Positions 6,123-14,275 of a stretch of DNA of 45,559 bases are shown piece after piece. Source of the stretch: an uncultured Erysipelotrichaceae bacterium (GTDB taxonomy: Bacteria > Bacillota_I > Bacilli_A > Erysipelotrichales > Coprobacillaceae); NCBI GenBank assembly GCA_900538465.1, contig UPXV01000025.1:1-45559 (forward strand), given 5' to 3'. Position numbers and translations under genes: made by a program. Numbering within the stretch: position 1 is the stretch's first letter; every line of letters starts with the position of its first letter. A model generated the notes under the pieces. It was not told where the DNA came from and did not search any database. It worked only from the letters and a program-made list of their open reading frames with translations.

Positions 6123-9013
6123 TATTTAAGATTTGTTTTTTGATACAATGCAATAAAATCATCTTCTAATAATGGTTTAGAGAAATAATAACCTTGAATC
6201 GTATAAGCATGTATCGTTTTTAAAAATTCAACTTCATTTTCTGTTTCTACCCCTTCTACTATAACTGACAATCCTAAAGAATGTGTTAATTCAACAATGG
6301 AAGAAATAATAGGTTTACTTCGATTTGTTTCATTTGTAGAATCAAGAAAATCCATATCTAACTTGATAATATCAACAGGAGCATCTTTTAGCATATTCAA
6401 TGATGAATATCCACTTCCAAAATCATCCATCAGAATCGTAAAACCATTTCTTTGTAATTCTCTAATGATTGAATATATAAATTCTTTATCTTCTGAATAA
6501 ACAGTTTCCGTAATTTCTAATTGAAGATTTTTTGCATCAATATCATACTGATGAACCAAATCAACCAACAATTTCACCAAATGTGGACGATAGAAATTTA
6601 ATCTTGAGACATTAACAGAAATATCCATATCAATTCCCATTTTCTTCATCTTTGCAAGGAATTGACAAGCCAAATCCCAAACATAATAATCCAATTGAAT
6701 AATATAACCATTATTTTCAATAATTGGAATAAATTCATTTGGTGGTATAAAACCTTTTTGAGGATGTTTCCATCTTACTAATGCTTCGCCACCCTTGATT
6801 TTCTTTTCTAATATATCATATTTAGGCTGAACCATAATAAATAATTGTTGTTGAACAAGGGCTTGTTGAATATCATCAATAATTTCTTGTTCATGTAAAA
6901 TTTGTAAACGTTTCTTATCATCATAGATACCAATTTTTTGGAAATAATTGTTTTTAATATCTTGTGATGCCAATGCTGCTCTATCACACATTAAATTAAC
7001 TGGAACATGACGATCATCAATGATATAAAGACCATAACGCATAGAAATACCCATTTCTAAATTACTATCTTGTAATAAATCAATATCGATGATTTCCTTG
7101 TAAACATCTTTTGGAGCAAAAATCAAGAACTTATCAGCATTAAAATGACAACTCAAAACATTGTTATATTGTTTTTCTACATCCAAAAGCTGTTCTCCAA
7201 TATATGCTAGCAATTGATCCCCAATTCCCATACCATATAATTCATTTACTATCTTAAAACGATTAACATCAAGATATAAAATACAAAAATCTCCCTCATC
7301 ATTTGCAAGTCTATCTTTTACCAATTCCAAGAAAAAGTCATAGTTATAAAGACCAGTTAATGTATCTATTTCAACTTTACGTCTTAAAATATCAGCCTCT
7401 TTTTTATCAATCAAATATTGTGTGTGGCGCTTATTAAAAATAGAAAGCAAAATACAAATCAATACAAGAATAACAAAAATCAAAATAATAAAATAACGAT
7501 ACATATAAATATTATCTAATAAAGAATACTCATAACGATATCCTATTGTATAACCATAAACAATCTTATCAATTTCTGAATCATTAAAACTTTTAATTGT
7601 TTTATTCAATATAGCAGCAAATCGACTGTCTATATCATTTTGTACTGCCAAACATGAGGAATGAGGTTCTAATGAAATACTATGAGCCGTTAAACGATCA
7701 ACATATTCAGGTTTTTGAATCAAGTAGTTCATCGTATAAGCATTGTAAATTGTTAAATCAGCTTCTCCTTTATTAACTGCATCTAAACATTCTTCAACAC
7801 TTGCATAATATTGTGTATGAGCTGAAGGATAATTGTTTATAAAACTTTTTCCAGAAGTTTCAAAATCAAACATTAAAGCAATTGTACAATTATCAAATGT
7901 ATCAAAACTCTTATCATTTTTTGTAACAATGACTTGATCAACATCAATCAACGAATAAGAAGACCAATATTTCCCATCAATAATTCCTTTAGAATTTTTT
8001 GTTGAACCACAAAAAATATGCCATGGACTTTCATTTAAAAATTGTTCAATATCTTTACCTTCAGAAAAAGGAACATATTCAAATTGAATATTAGACTTTT
8101 CAGATATCTTTTTCATAATATCTATTAGAATGCCTTCTGGCTGATCATTTTTTCCAATATAAGAAAAAGGGAACATATTTGTATAAAAACCAACTTGAAG
8201 AGAATCAAGCTTTTGAATATATTCAATTTCATCACGTGTAAAAAGTGGTTGAGTTGAATAAGCACTATCACTATAATGCTTATTATATATTTCATTCTCA
8301 AAATAAGGAGAATCTTTTTTTATTTGACTTAATGCATCATTAACTTGATTTAATAAAGTATAGTTTCCTTCTTTAACTGTAATATAAAAAGGTTGTGGAT
8401 CAAATTTAGCAACAACTTTCAAATGATTATGTAATGGTAAACTTCCAACCGCAATCATATCAACTTCATGATTTTTTAAAGCTTGGACAACATCCTCTTC
8501 ATTACTATAATATTTTTCTTTATAATCAAAATGATTATCTTTTGCATATTGAACTAAACTTTGATTTTGATAACTATCTTTTAATAAACCAATTGTTTTA
8601 TGATCCATTGCTTCATAATCATTAAAATAAATAGAAGTATCTAGATTAGTATAAACAATGGTATATTCATTTCCAATAGCATACTTTGAATAATCAAAAT
8701 ACTGATCACGTTCTTTTGTATATTGTGCACTACATAAAATATCAATTTCACCATTCTTTAATTTCTCTAAACAATTATCCCAAGAATCAAATATATATTG
8801 ATATTCCCATTGCGTATATTTAGAAATTTCATTTAAATAATCAACAGCGTATCCTTGATAAACTCCAAAATTATCTTTTTCAATAAAACCTTTATAATCA
8901 ATAAATCCAACTTTTATTGTATCCACAGCTTTCGTCCGCTCAGGAAAACAAAAAAGAGTAAAAATAAAAAGCAATACGAGACCAATGATTTTTGTCTTTT
9001 TTTCCAACTTCAT
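6122..9013 (-). CDS. Membrane c-di-GMP phosphodiesterase with two solute-binding sensor domains
   Basis: The 963-residue protein has a signal segment (1-29), two tandem bacterial extracellular solute-binding (SBP_bac_3) domains (about 30-250 and 265-490), one membrane helix (about 503-523), a GGDEF domain (from DTLTGLYNYDFF near 548) and an EAL domain (about 715-955). The GGDEF signature is replaced by FNADKF near residue 624, so cyclase activity is unlikely. The EAL residues are kept: EALVRW, NVSRLNF, ITET, DDFGSGYSS, KLDMDF and EGVET. The likely role is c-di-GMP hydrolysis controlled by an extracellular amino-acid-like ligand. GGAGG is only 2 bases from this ATG; a TTG two codons later has better spacing. 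Own promoter upstream. Confidence 0.92.
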   Translation of the reverse strand: MKLEKKTKIIGLVLLFIFTLFCFPERTKAVDTIKVGFIDYKGFIEKDNFGVYQGYAVDYLNEISKYTQWEYQYIFDSWDNCLEKLKNGEIDILCSAQYTKERDQYFDYSKYAIGNEYTIVYTNLDTSIYFNDYEAMDHKTIGLLKDSYQNQSLVQYAKDNHFDYKEKYYSNEEDVVQALKNHEVDMIAVGSLPLHNHLKVVAKFDPQPFYITVKEGNYTLLNQVNDALSQIKKDSPYFENEIYNKHYSDSAYSTQPLFTRDEIEYIQKLDSLQVGFYTNMFPFSYIGKNDQPEGILIDIMKKISEKSNIQFEYVPFSEGKDIEQFLNESPWHIFCGSTKNSKGIIDGKYWSSYSLIDVDQVIVTKNDKSFDTFDNCTIALMFDFETSGKSFINNYPSAHTQYYASVEECLDAVNKGEADLTIYNAYTMNYLIQKPEYVDRLTAHSISLEPHSSCLAVQNDIDSRFAAILNKTIKSFNDSEIDKIVYGYTIGYRYEYSLLDNIYMYRYFIILIFVILVLICILLSIFNKRHTQYLIDKKEADILRRKVEIDTLTGLYNYDFFLELVKDRLANDEGDFCILYLDVNRFKIVNELYGMGIGDQLLAYIGEQLLDVEKQYNNVLSCHFNADKFLIFAPKDVYKEIIDIDLLQDSNLEMGISMRYGLYIIDDRHVPVNLMCDRAALASQDIKNNYFQKIGIYDDKKRLQILHEQEIIDDIQQALVQQQLFIMVQPKYDILEKKIKGGEALVRWKHPQKGFIPPNEFIPIIENNGYIIQLDYYVWDLACQFLAKMKKMGIDMDISVNVSRLNFYRPHLVKLLVDLVHQYDIDAKNLQLEITETVYSEDKEFIYSIIRELQRNGFTILMDDFGSGYSSLNMLKDAPVDIIKLDMDFLDSTNETNRSKPIISSIVELTHSLGLSVIVEGVETENEVEFLKTIHAYTIQGYYFSKPLLEDDFIALYQKTNLK

Positions 9014-9033
9014 CGCCTCCTTGCTTATTTTAT

Positions 9034-9062
9034 ATTATATCATTCCTATAAAAAATGTACAA
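9034..9062 (-). promoter_or_regulatory. Promoter of the GGDEF-EAL gene
   Basis: TTGTAC and TATAAT are separated by 17 bases on the minus strand, about 20 bases before the start codon and downstream of the terminator at 9087-9123. Confidence 0.8.
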
Positions 9063-9086
9063 GTTTTGCAAATTATTTGAATTTAT

Positions 9087-9123
9087 AAAAAAATGAGTAG
9101 GTCATTTAAAGGGAGACCTACTC
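9087..9123 (-). terminator. Terminator of the candidate small RNA and of aarF read-through
   Basis: A perfect 9-bp G+C-containing stem with an 11-base loop is followed on the minus strand by A then T7. It is the first good terminator after the aarF stop codon at 9210. Confidence 0.9.
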
Positions 9124-9170
9124 GGATATAGTGGTTTTATCCACTCATGCTATATGCATGACGAACAACT
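9087..9170 (-). ncRNA. Candidate orphan small RNA
   Basis: Between the aarF and GGDEF-EAL genes lies a self-contained transcription unit of about 80 bases: a near-consensus promoter (9173-9201), two short hairpins on the minus strand (CATGC/GCATG and GTGG/CCAC), and a strong terminator with a perfect 9-bp stem GAGTAGGTC/GACCTACTC (9115-9123 with 9095-9103) followed by AT7. It contains no meaningful reading frame. I do not recognise an RNA family; comparison with purine, preQ1 and c-di-GMP riboswitch consensus blocks gave no match. It could instead be an attenuated leader for the downstream gene, but that gene has its own promoter after the terminator. Confidence 0.5.
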
Positions 9171-9172
9171 AT

Positions 9173-9201
9173 ATTTTATATTTACAATATATAATTGTCA
9201 A
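9173..9201 (-). promoter_or_regulatory. Promoter of the candidate small RNA
   Basis: A perfect TTGACA -35 box and TAAAAT -10 box are separated by 17 bases, beginning 9 bases after the aarF stop codon. No protein gene starts between it and the terminator at 9087-9123. Confidence 0.7.
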
Positions 9202-9209
9202 TAATTTTT

Positions 9210-10820
9210 TTACTTTTTTTGTCGTCTATCTTTAAGCACTGTCCACAATAGCCATAGTCCTAATCCAACAGCTGTTATGTATCCTATAAATCCAATAGCA
9301 GGAATTCCAAATATTTTGGGAGTCATTTGTGTTGTACAAAGCAAACTACTTGCCATCAACAAACCAGCACTCACAATTCCTACAGTTAATTTATTAACCA
9401 TATGATCAATGGCATTTAAAGGTACACTAGAATCAACTATATCAAGATTAATCTTAATACGTCCTTTCATAATCATTTGCATAATATCAGAAAGATGAAC
9501 AGGTAAATTTAAAGTATGTAAAGAAGCATCATATAACTTTTTACCAGTAGAAGATACTTCTTTTTTCAAATCAAAATTCCTTACTATGTGACCAGCGACA
9601 TGATTTGCAGCAATCTCAATGATACTTAAATTTGGATCCACAAGCATAACTGTACTTTCAATTGTCACCAATCCTCTAGCCAACATACTGACACCCTTAG
9701 GCATAGAAATCTTATGTTTATGAGCAATTGTAAAAATTTCCTGAATAACATCGCCTAAATTCATATCCTTCAAATCCAGATTCACATAATGGCGCATAAA
9801 TGTTTCAATATTATCATAGAACAAAGTATAATCAACACGGTTATCATGAATCCCTAAAGTCAAAATAACATCAACTAATTTTTGAGTATCATTTTGACCT
9901 AAAGCCATAACAGCTTGTTTCATCAAATCTTTGTCACTACGACTTAAAACTCCCATCATACCAAAATCAATCCAAACAATTTTTCCATCACGGATACGTA
10001 AATTCCCTGGATGTGGATCAGCATGAAAGAATCCATCATCAACAATTTGTTTAATATAATTTTCAGCAAGTTTACTTGCTATCTCTTGTCGACTATATCC
10101 TTGTTCTTGCAAATTATCAAATTGATCAATTTGAAGCCCATCAATATATTCCATAACAAGAACTTTGCTTGTACTATATTCAGTTTTAATTTCTGGTGCT
10201 CCAATATAACGAATTGATTCATTCAATTTGCTAAAGCGTTTGGCAAATTCAGCTTCATTTAAAAAATCCATTTCTTCTTTGGCAGTATGCCAAAATTCGT
10301 CTAAAACAATGTTTAAGTCAACAACACTACCTAATACTTCATTTAAACGTAAGAGTTTAATCGCACGTCTCACTAATGAAATATCTCTTTCCATCATTTC
10401 ATAAATATGAGGACGTTGTATTTTCACAACAATCTCTTCTCCATCCATTAAAGTTGCTTTATGAACTTGCGCAATAGATGCACTTCCTAAAGGAATTTCA
10501 TGGAATTCTTTAAAAACATTTTCTAAAGAATCTCCATACTCATCTTCAATGACTTGGCGAACAACACTCATACTCATTGGTGAAACATTATCACGTAATT
10601 TTATTAATTCATGACAATAACGTTCAGAAAACATATCTTGTCTAGAAGACATAATTTGTCCAATCTTAACAAAAGTTGGTCCTAAATCTTCTAAAATCAT
10701 TCTGAATTTTACAGGATCAATTCCTTTAGAAAGATGATGTTTCTTTAAGATTTTCACAATTTGAGCAAGACGACGTTGACTACTCAGACTTTTTTGATTA
10801 TTTTGATTCGTCTTTTGCAT
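9210..10820 (-). CDS. ABC1/AarF (UbiB-type) atypical kinase, membrane anchored
   Basis: The 536-residue protein belongs to the UbiB/AarF/ADCK atypical kinase family. Motifs in order are GPTFVKIGQIMSSRQD (the KxGQ motif, near residue 50), GSASIAQVHKA (alanine-rich loop, near 120), VVKIQRP (ATP-binding lysine), DPHPGNLRI (catalytic loop, near 275) and IDFGMMG (metal-binding aspartate). Two C-terminal membrane helices follow residue 480. The ATG at 10820 lies inside the end of the phasin-like gene (23-base overlap), with only a weak ribosome binding site, so translational coupling is likely. The family supports quinone or lipid biosynthesis in other organisms; the target in this fermentative bacterium is unknown. 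Confidence 0.92.
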   Translation of the reverse strand: MQKTNQNNQKSLSSQRRLAQIVKILKKHHLSKGIDPVKFRMILEDLGPTFVKIGQIMSSRQDMFSERYCHELIKLRDNVSPMSMSVVRQVIEDEYGDSLENVFKEFHEIPLGSASIAQVHKATLMDGEEIVVKIQRPHIYEMMERDISLVRRAIKLLRLNEVLGSVVDLNIVLDEFWHTAKEEMDFLNEAEFAKRFSKLNESIRYIGAPEIKTEYSTSKVLVMEYIDGLQIDQFDNLQEQGYSRQEIASKLAENYIKQIVDDGFFHADPHPGNLRIRDGKIVWIDFGMMGVLSRSDKDLMKQAVMALGQNDTQKLVDVILTLGIHDNRVDYTLFYDNIETFMRHYVNLDLKDMNLGDVIQEIFTIAHKHKISMPKGVSMLARGLVTIESTVMLVDPNLSIIEIAANHVAGHIVRNFDLKKEVSSTGKKLYDASLHTLNLPVHLSDIMQMIMKGRIKINLDIVDSSVPLNAIDHMVNKLTVGIVSAGLLMASSLLCTTQMTPKIFGIPAIGFIGYITAVGLGLWLLWTVLKDRRQKK

Positions 10821-11094
10821 TTTGTAATTCTTCAATTTTTGCCTTTAACACTTCTAATTCTTCATCACTGACTTGTTCTAAATCTTTACTGATTTTTTCA
10901 GCATTCACTGGTTCTCTTAATTTTTCAGCAACATTTCTTTTTAATTCTTCATTTAAAACTTTTCCTTGTTCAACAGTCAATTCACCTTTTTTAACTAACT
11001 GTTCAACAACTTCTTTAGATTTTTCAGCAGTCACTGCCACAGCACCTAACCCTGCTAATAATACTTTTTTTAAATCTTCACTAAAATTATTCAT
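10798..11094 (-). CDS. Phasin-like coiled-coil protein paired with aarF
   Basis: This 98-residue protein resembles the short phasin-like proteins (polyhydroxyalkanoate granule regulator family) that often precede AarF kinases in Firmicutes. It has an amphipathic, weakly hydrophobic N-terminus (LKKVLLAGLGAVAVTAEKSK) and two charged helical stretches, ending in a heptad-like segment with conserved ELEVLKAKIEELQ. AAGGAG lies 8 bases before the ATG at 11094; an in-frame extension upstream has no ribosome binding site. It overlaps aarF by 23 bases, so the two probably act together, perhaps with this protein regulating or localising the kinase; that is inference. Confidence 0.8.
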   Translation of the reverse strand: MNNFSEDLKKVLLAGLGAVAVTAEKSKEVVEQLVKKGELTVEQGKVLNEELKRNVAEKLREPVNAEKISKDLEQVSDEELEVLKAKIEELQNAKDESK

Positions 11095-11241
11095 AATAAC
11101 ATCTCCTTCTCTTAGTTCTATTTTACTACTTTTATGACAAAAAGTGTAGTTTTTCATATTCATCATAAGATTCTCTTTTTCATATCGCAAATGATTCATT
11201 GATAAGATATAATAGAATAGTATGAAAGGAGTTCTTTATTT

Positions 11242-12411
11242 ATGAATCAAAAATTTGACAATATCTTATCAAGACAAGGAAATGGCTCTATGAAATGGGA
11301 AGAAGCATACATACAAAAAAGATTTCATATTGATGATATGAGTGATGTTATTCCTCTTTTTATCGCAGATATGGATTTCCCAATAGATGATCATATTCAA
11401 AAAGCTTTACAAGAATTATGTCAACAACCTGATTTTGGTTATTTTCATATTCAAGAGAGTTTCTTTGAGAGTATTATTCATTGGTATCAAAACATTCATC
11501 ATATCAATATACAAAAAGAATGGATCATTCCCTCAATTGGAACAATTACCTCGCTTCATCTCGCTTGCGATATGCTAGCAAGAAACCAGGGTGTTGTGAT
11601 TATGCCACCAATTTATGGACCATTTTCTAATTGTAGTCAACTAGGAAAAACAATTGAGGTTCCTTTGCTTTATCAAGATCAACGTTATTATATTGACTTT
11701 GTGAACCTTGAAAAAACATTTGCAACACAATCCGTTCGTGTTTTGATGTTATGTCATCCACATAATCCTGGAGGAAGAATGTGGAGCAAAGAAGAACTTT
11801 TACAATTGGTTCTTTTGTGTAAACAATATAAAATTGTTATTTTGGTTGATGAAATTCATAGTGATATTCAATTAACAAACAAAGAATTTGTTTCCATGAT
11901 TGAATTTGAAGATCAATATGACCAAATCATTGTCTCTACATCTCCTAATAAAACATTTAATATTTCAGGATTATCAACTTCATTTTTGTTATGTGCAAGT
12001 CAAGAATTAAGACAACAATACCTTCAATATTTTAATCGTCTCCATTTAGGATGTAATCGTATAGGAATCAAAATGATCGAATATGTTTATACCTATGGTG
12101 AAGATTGGTATCATGAACTACTTGCTTATCTTCAAAAAAATGTCCAATTCGTCGTTGAAAAATTAAAAGAAACCAATGCGATTGTTATGCAACCTGATTG
12201 TGGTTTCTTGGTCTGGGTACAATTACCAAATATTCAAAATGTTGATCAATTCGTTTTAGATTTTGCTAAAGAGACACATGTTTTGGTTGAAACAGGATCA
12301 CGTTTTGTCAGTCATTATGAAGGATTTATTCGTATCAATGTTGCTACGAGTTATGCCTTGTTACAAGAAGCTATGAATCGATTTGTTGCATATTATCAAA
12401 AGTATCAATAA
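11242..12411 (+). CDS. MalY/PatB-type PLP-dependent C-S lyase
   Basis: This is a 389-residue fold-type I pyridoxal phosphate enzyme of the MalY/PatB branch, expected to cleave cystathionine or cysteine conjugates to a thiol, pyruvate and ammonia, or to act as an aminotransferase. Visible are DMDFPIDDHI near the N-terminus, HPHNPGGRMW near residue 173, VDEIHSDIQL near 207 and the lysine in STSPNKTFNISGLSTSF near 235 that should bind PLP. AAAGGAG precedes the ATG by about 11 bases and a TATAAT box is at 11208-11213. A small GIY-YIG gene follows 5 bases after the stop. No sulphur-dependent regulatory element was seen. Confidence 0.9.
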   Translation: MNQKFDNILSRQGNGSMKWEEAYIQKRFHIDDMSDVIPLFIADMDFPIDDHIQKALQELCQQPDFGYFHIQESFFESIIHWYQNIHHINIQKEWIIPSIGTITSLHLACDMLARNQGVVIMPPIYGPFSNCSQLGKTIEVPLLYQDQRYYIDFVNLEKTFATQSVRVLMLCHPHNPGGRMWSKEELLQLVLLCKQYKIVILVDEIHSDIQLTNKEFVSMIEFEDQYDQIIVSTSPNKTFNISGLSTSFLLCASQELRQQYLQYFNRLHLGCNRIGIKMIEYVYTYGEDWYHELLAYLQKNVQFVVEKLKETNAIVMQPDCGFLVWVQLPNIQNVDQFVLDFAKETHVLVETGSRFVSHYEGFIRINVATSYALLQEAMNRFVAYYQKYQ

Positions 12412-12416
12412 CATTT

Positions 12417-12671
12417 ATGAATTATACTTATATCTTACAATGTTGTGACAAAAGTTTTTACACTGGCTGGACAAATAACCTAGAAAAACGACTTTTGACT
12501 CATAATAAAGGAAAAGGTGCTAAATATACCAAAGCACGTTTACCAGTTGAATTGGTTTACTATGAAGAATTCGAAACCAAGAGTCAAGCTATGAAAAGAG
12601 AATGGGAAATCAAGCAACTCACGCATATTCAAAAACAAGAATTGATTAAGCAAAGAAAAACAAGCATCTAA
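12417..12671 (+). CDS. GIY-YIG domain protein, UPF0213/YhbQ type
   Basis: The 84-residue protein is a stand-alone GIY-YIG endonuclease-superfamily domain of the YhbQ/YazA type. Its core reads YTYILQC then FYTGWTNNLEKRLLTHN, with the conserved arginine in the helix and a glutamate in KREWEIKQL near residue 62. Members are thought to act on damaged or branched DNA, but most are uncharacterised. It begins 5 bases after the MalY-type gene without its own ribosome binding site, so translation probably depends on the upstream gene. Its stop overlaps the terminator shared with the convergent GNAT pseudogene. Confidence 0.88.
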   Translation: MNYTYILQCCDKSFYTGWTNNLEKRLLTHNKGKGAKYTKARLPVELVYYEEFETKSQAMKREWEIKQLTHIQKQELIKQRKTSI

Positions 12672-12683
12672 TCGCTTGTTTTT
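12656..12683. terminator. Bidirectional terminator at convergent stops
   Basis: AAAAACAAGC/GCTTGTTTTT form a 10-bp stem with an 8-base loop and T-runs on both sides. It contains the stop codons of the GIY-YIG gene and of the GNAT pseudogene. Confidence 0.85.
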
Positions 12684-13147
12684 TCTTTACTCAAATGAAG
12701 TTTCATATAAATAACATCCTCCATAGGATTATTATAATAAGCATCAATTTCTTTAAAACCCATTTTTTTATATAAATGTATAGCACTTTGTAATGGTTCT
12801 ATTGTATCTAGTACCATATCTTTATAACCTGCAAGTTTCGCTTCTTTAATAATTTCTTCAACCAAGAGTTGACCAATGTGGTATGCTCTATATTCTGGTA
12901 AAACATATAATCTTTTCATTTCACACATCTCATCTTGGAACTGATGATATGCAACGCAACCAACAACCTTTTGATTCATTAATGCAACCAAAAGTTTTCC
13001 ATTTGGTTCTTGATATTTCTCTTATAAATGATTCAATTCCTCATCAATATTTTGAAAGTCTAAATTTCTATCTAACTCTTGATAGTATTTTAAAATCAAT
13101 TCTTTAATTTCATCAATATGAGAATACCCTTTTTTTATTTCAATCAT
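12668..13147 (-). pseudogene. GNAT N-acetyltransferase interrupted by an in-frame stop
   Basis: Read from the ATG at 13147, a single frame encodes a GNAT acetyltransferase of about 158 codons, broken only by TAA at 13022-13024 (codon 42). The N-terminal part reads MIEIKKGYSHIDEIKELIL and continues past the stop as EKYQEPNGKLLVAL. The downstream portion keeps the acetyl-CoA-binding segment VLPEYRAYHIGQLLVEEII and the C-terminal YKKMGFKEID motif. The 107-residue part beginning with TTG at 12991 lacks the first strands of the fold and has no ribosome binding site, so it is unlikely to be functional. A single substitution from CAA, GAA or AAA explains the break; sequencing error is the alternative. 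Confidence 0.75.
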
Positions 13148-13457
13148 GTCTCATTCATCCCCATTTCAACTTTTACATATTTTATAATAGCTATTATCTA
13201 AATACAATATCATATTATGAAAATGAAAATATCGAGCTTTCTTCTTTATATTATCTTTTGCCTTGTTATTTCCATTAACATATTTTTTATCATTATCATC
13301 TATAATCTTAAACAACTTATTTCACTGTAGTATCAACTGCTTAAAATGATATAAAAACTATTAACAAATGAAATTTTATTATACTTTTAGTATAGATATA
13401 AAATTTAAAGTAAAAGGAATAGATTGTTAATTATGGTTAAAAATAATCATAAAACAC
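13148..13457. other. AT-rich intergenic region upstream of the AbiE operon
   Basis: This stretch has no convincing gene. It holds a 37-codon hydrophobic reading frame on the plus strand (13217-13330) without a ribosome binding site, a TATAAT sequence near 13180, a small inverted repeat ATAC-TTTTA-GTAT near 13381, and a TTTAAAGTAA sequence near 13404 that repeats half of the palindrome at 13458-13473. Confidence 0.5.
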
Positions 13458-13486
13458 TTACTTTTTAAAGTAATTTGTGCTAATAT
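13458..13486 (+). promoter_or_regulatory. AbiE promoter with overlapping palindrome
   Basis: An extended -10 element TGCTAATAT (13478-13486) precedes the AbiEi start. The palindrome TTACTTT-TT-AAAGTAA (13458-13473) covers the -35 position and spacer, with another AAAGTAA half-site at 13407-13413. AbiEi antitoxins are known to repress their own operon by binding inverted repeats, so this is the likely operator. Confidence 0.5.
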
Positions 13487-13507
13487 TTAACTAGAGGAGG
13501 CGATTTT

Positions 13508-14275
13508 TTGAAATATTATGATGAAATCCTTGATTTGGGCTGTTTCACATCTCAAGATTTAGAACAAATAATCAATAATAAAAGGACAATAGAAGCTTTA
13601 TTATATCGCTATATGCAAAAAGGTTATATCAAACGTGTAAAGAAGAATTTTTATGTTGCTATGGATATAGTCAATCTCACACCAGTTTGTAATAAGTATC
13701 AAATAGCAACACAATTAGGACAATCTCATTATATTGCTTATCATTCCGCAATTGAATATTATGGATTTCAAAACCAAGTTTTTAATGAAATTGTTTATTG
13801 CGGAAATAAAAGGATTAACGATTTTGACTTTGAAAATATCACTTATCATTATGTTCAAAGTAAATGTGATTTACAAATCGAAAAAAAATATGATGGTGTA
13901 AGAGTAACTTCTCTTGAAAGAACAATCGTGGATTGTATTGATCAAATGGATTTAGCAGGTGGTATTGAAGAAATTTATCGAGTATTAGATTCTATCCATA
14001 GTATCAATGAAAATAAATTAATTGAAATACTAGATGACTATCAAAAGAAAGTACTTTATCAAAGAACAGGATTTATATTAGAAAATTTTAAGGAACAATT
14101 GAATATAAGTGATTTGACATTTCATTATTTACATTCAAAAATTGGCAATTCTAAATGCTATTTAAATTCTTCAAAAAAGATAGATAATCTTATATATGAT
14201 AAGACATGGAATATTTGTGTTCCCACTTATGTACTCACTCTATTAACGAAAGGAAATTTAGATTATGAAATTTAA
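13508..14275 (+). CDS. abiEi: AbiEi-type antitoxin and autorepressor (type IV toxin-antitoxin)
   Basis: The 255-residue protein fits the AbiEi family: an N-terminal winged helix-turn-helix (about residues 8-50, with SQDLEQIINNKRTIEALLYRY) followed by the larger C-terminal domain with AYHSAIEYYGF near 80 and the family hallmark VTSLERTIVDCIDQ near 135. It should repress its own operon and counteract AbiEii, in a type IV system where the two proteins need not form a stable complex. The start is TTG, 7 bases after AGAGGAGG; no ATG fits. The gene overlaps AbiEii by 11 bases. The system can abort phage infection or stabilise mobile DNA. Confidence 0.88.
   Translation: MKYYDEILDLGCFTSQDLEQIINNKRTIEALLYRYMQKGYIKRVKKNFYVAMDIVNLTPVCNKYQIATQLGQSHYIAYHSAIEYYGFQNQVFNEIVYCGNKRINDFDFENITYHYVQSKCDLQIEKKYDGVRVTSLERTIVDCIDQMDLAGGIEEIYRVLDSIHSINENKLIEILDDYQKKVLYQRTGFILENFKEQLNISDLTFHYLHSKIGNSKCYLNSSKKIDNLIYDKTWNICVPTYVLTLLTKGNLDYEI

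Noticed and set aside
9087..9170. Known riboswitch (purine, preQ1 or c-di-GMP) before the EAL gene
   Set aside because: None of the conserved sequence blocks I know for these classes is present; only hairpins and a terminator are seen.
12668..12991. Complete 107-residue GNAT protein starting with TTG at 12991
   Set aside because: It lacks the first part of the fold and a ribosome binding site, while the missing part is found upstream in the same frame after one stop codon.
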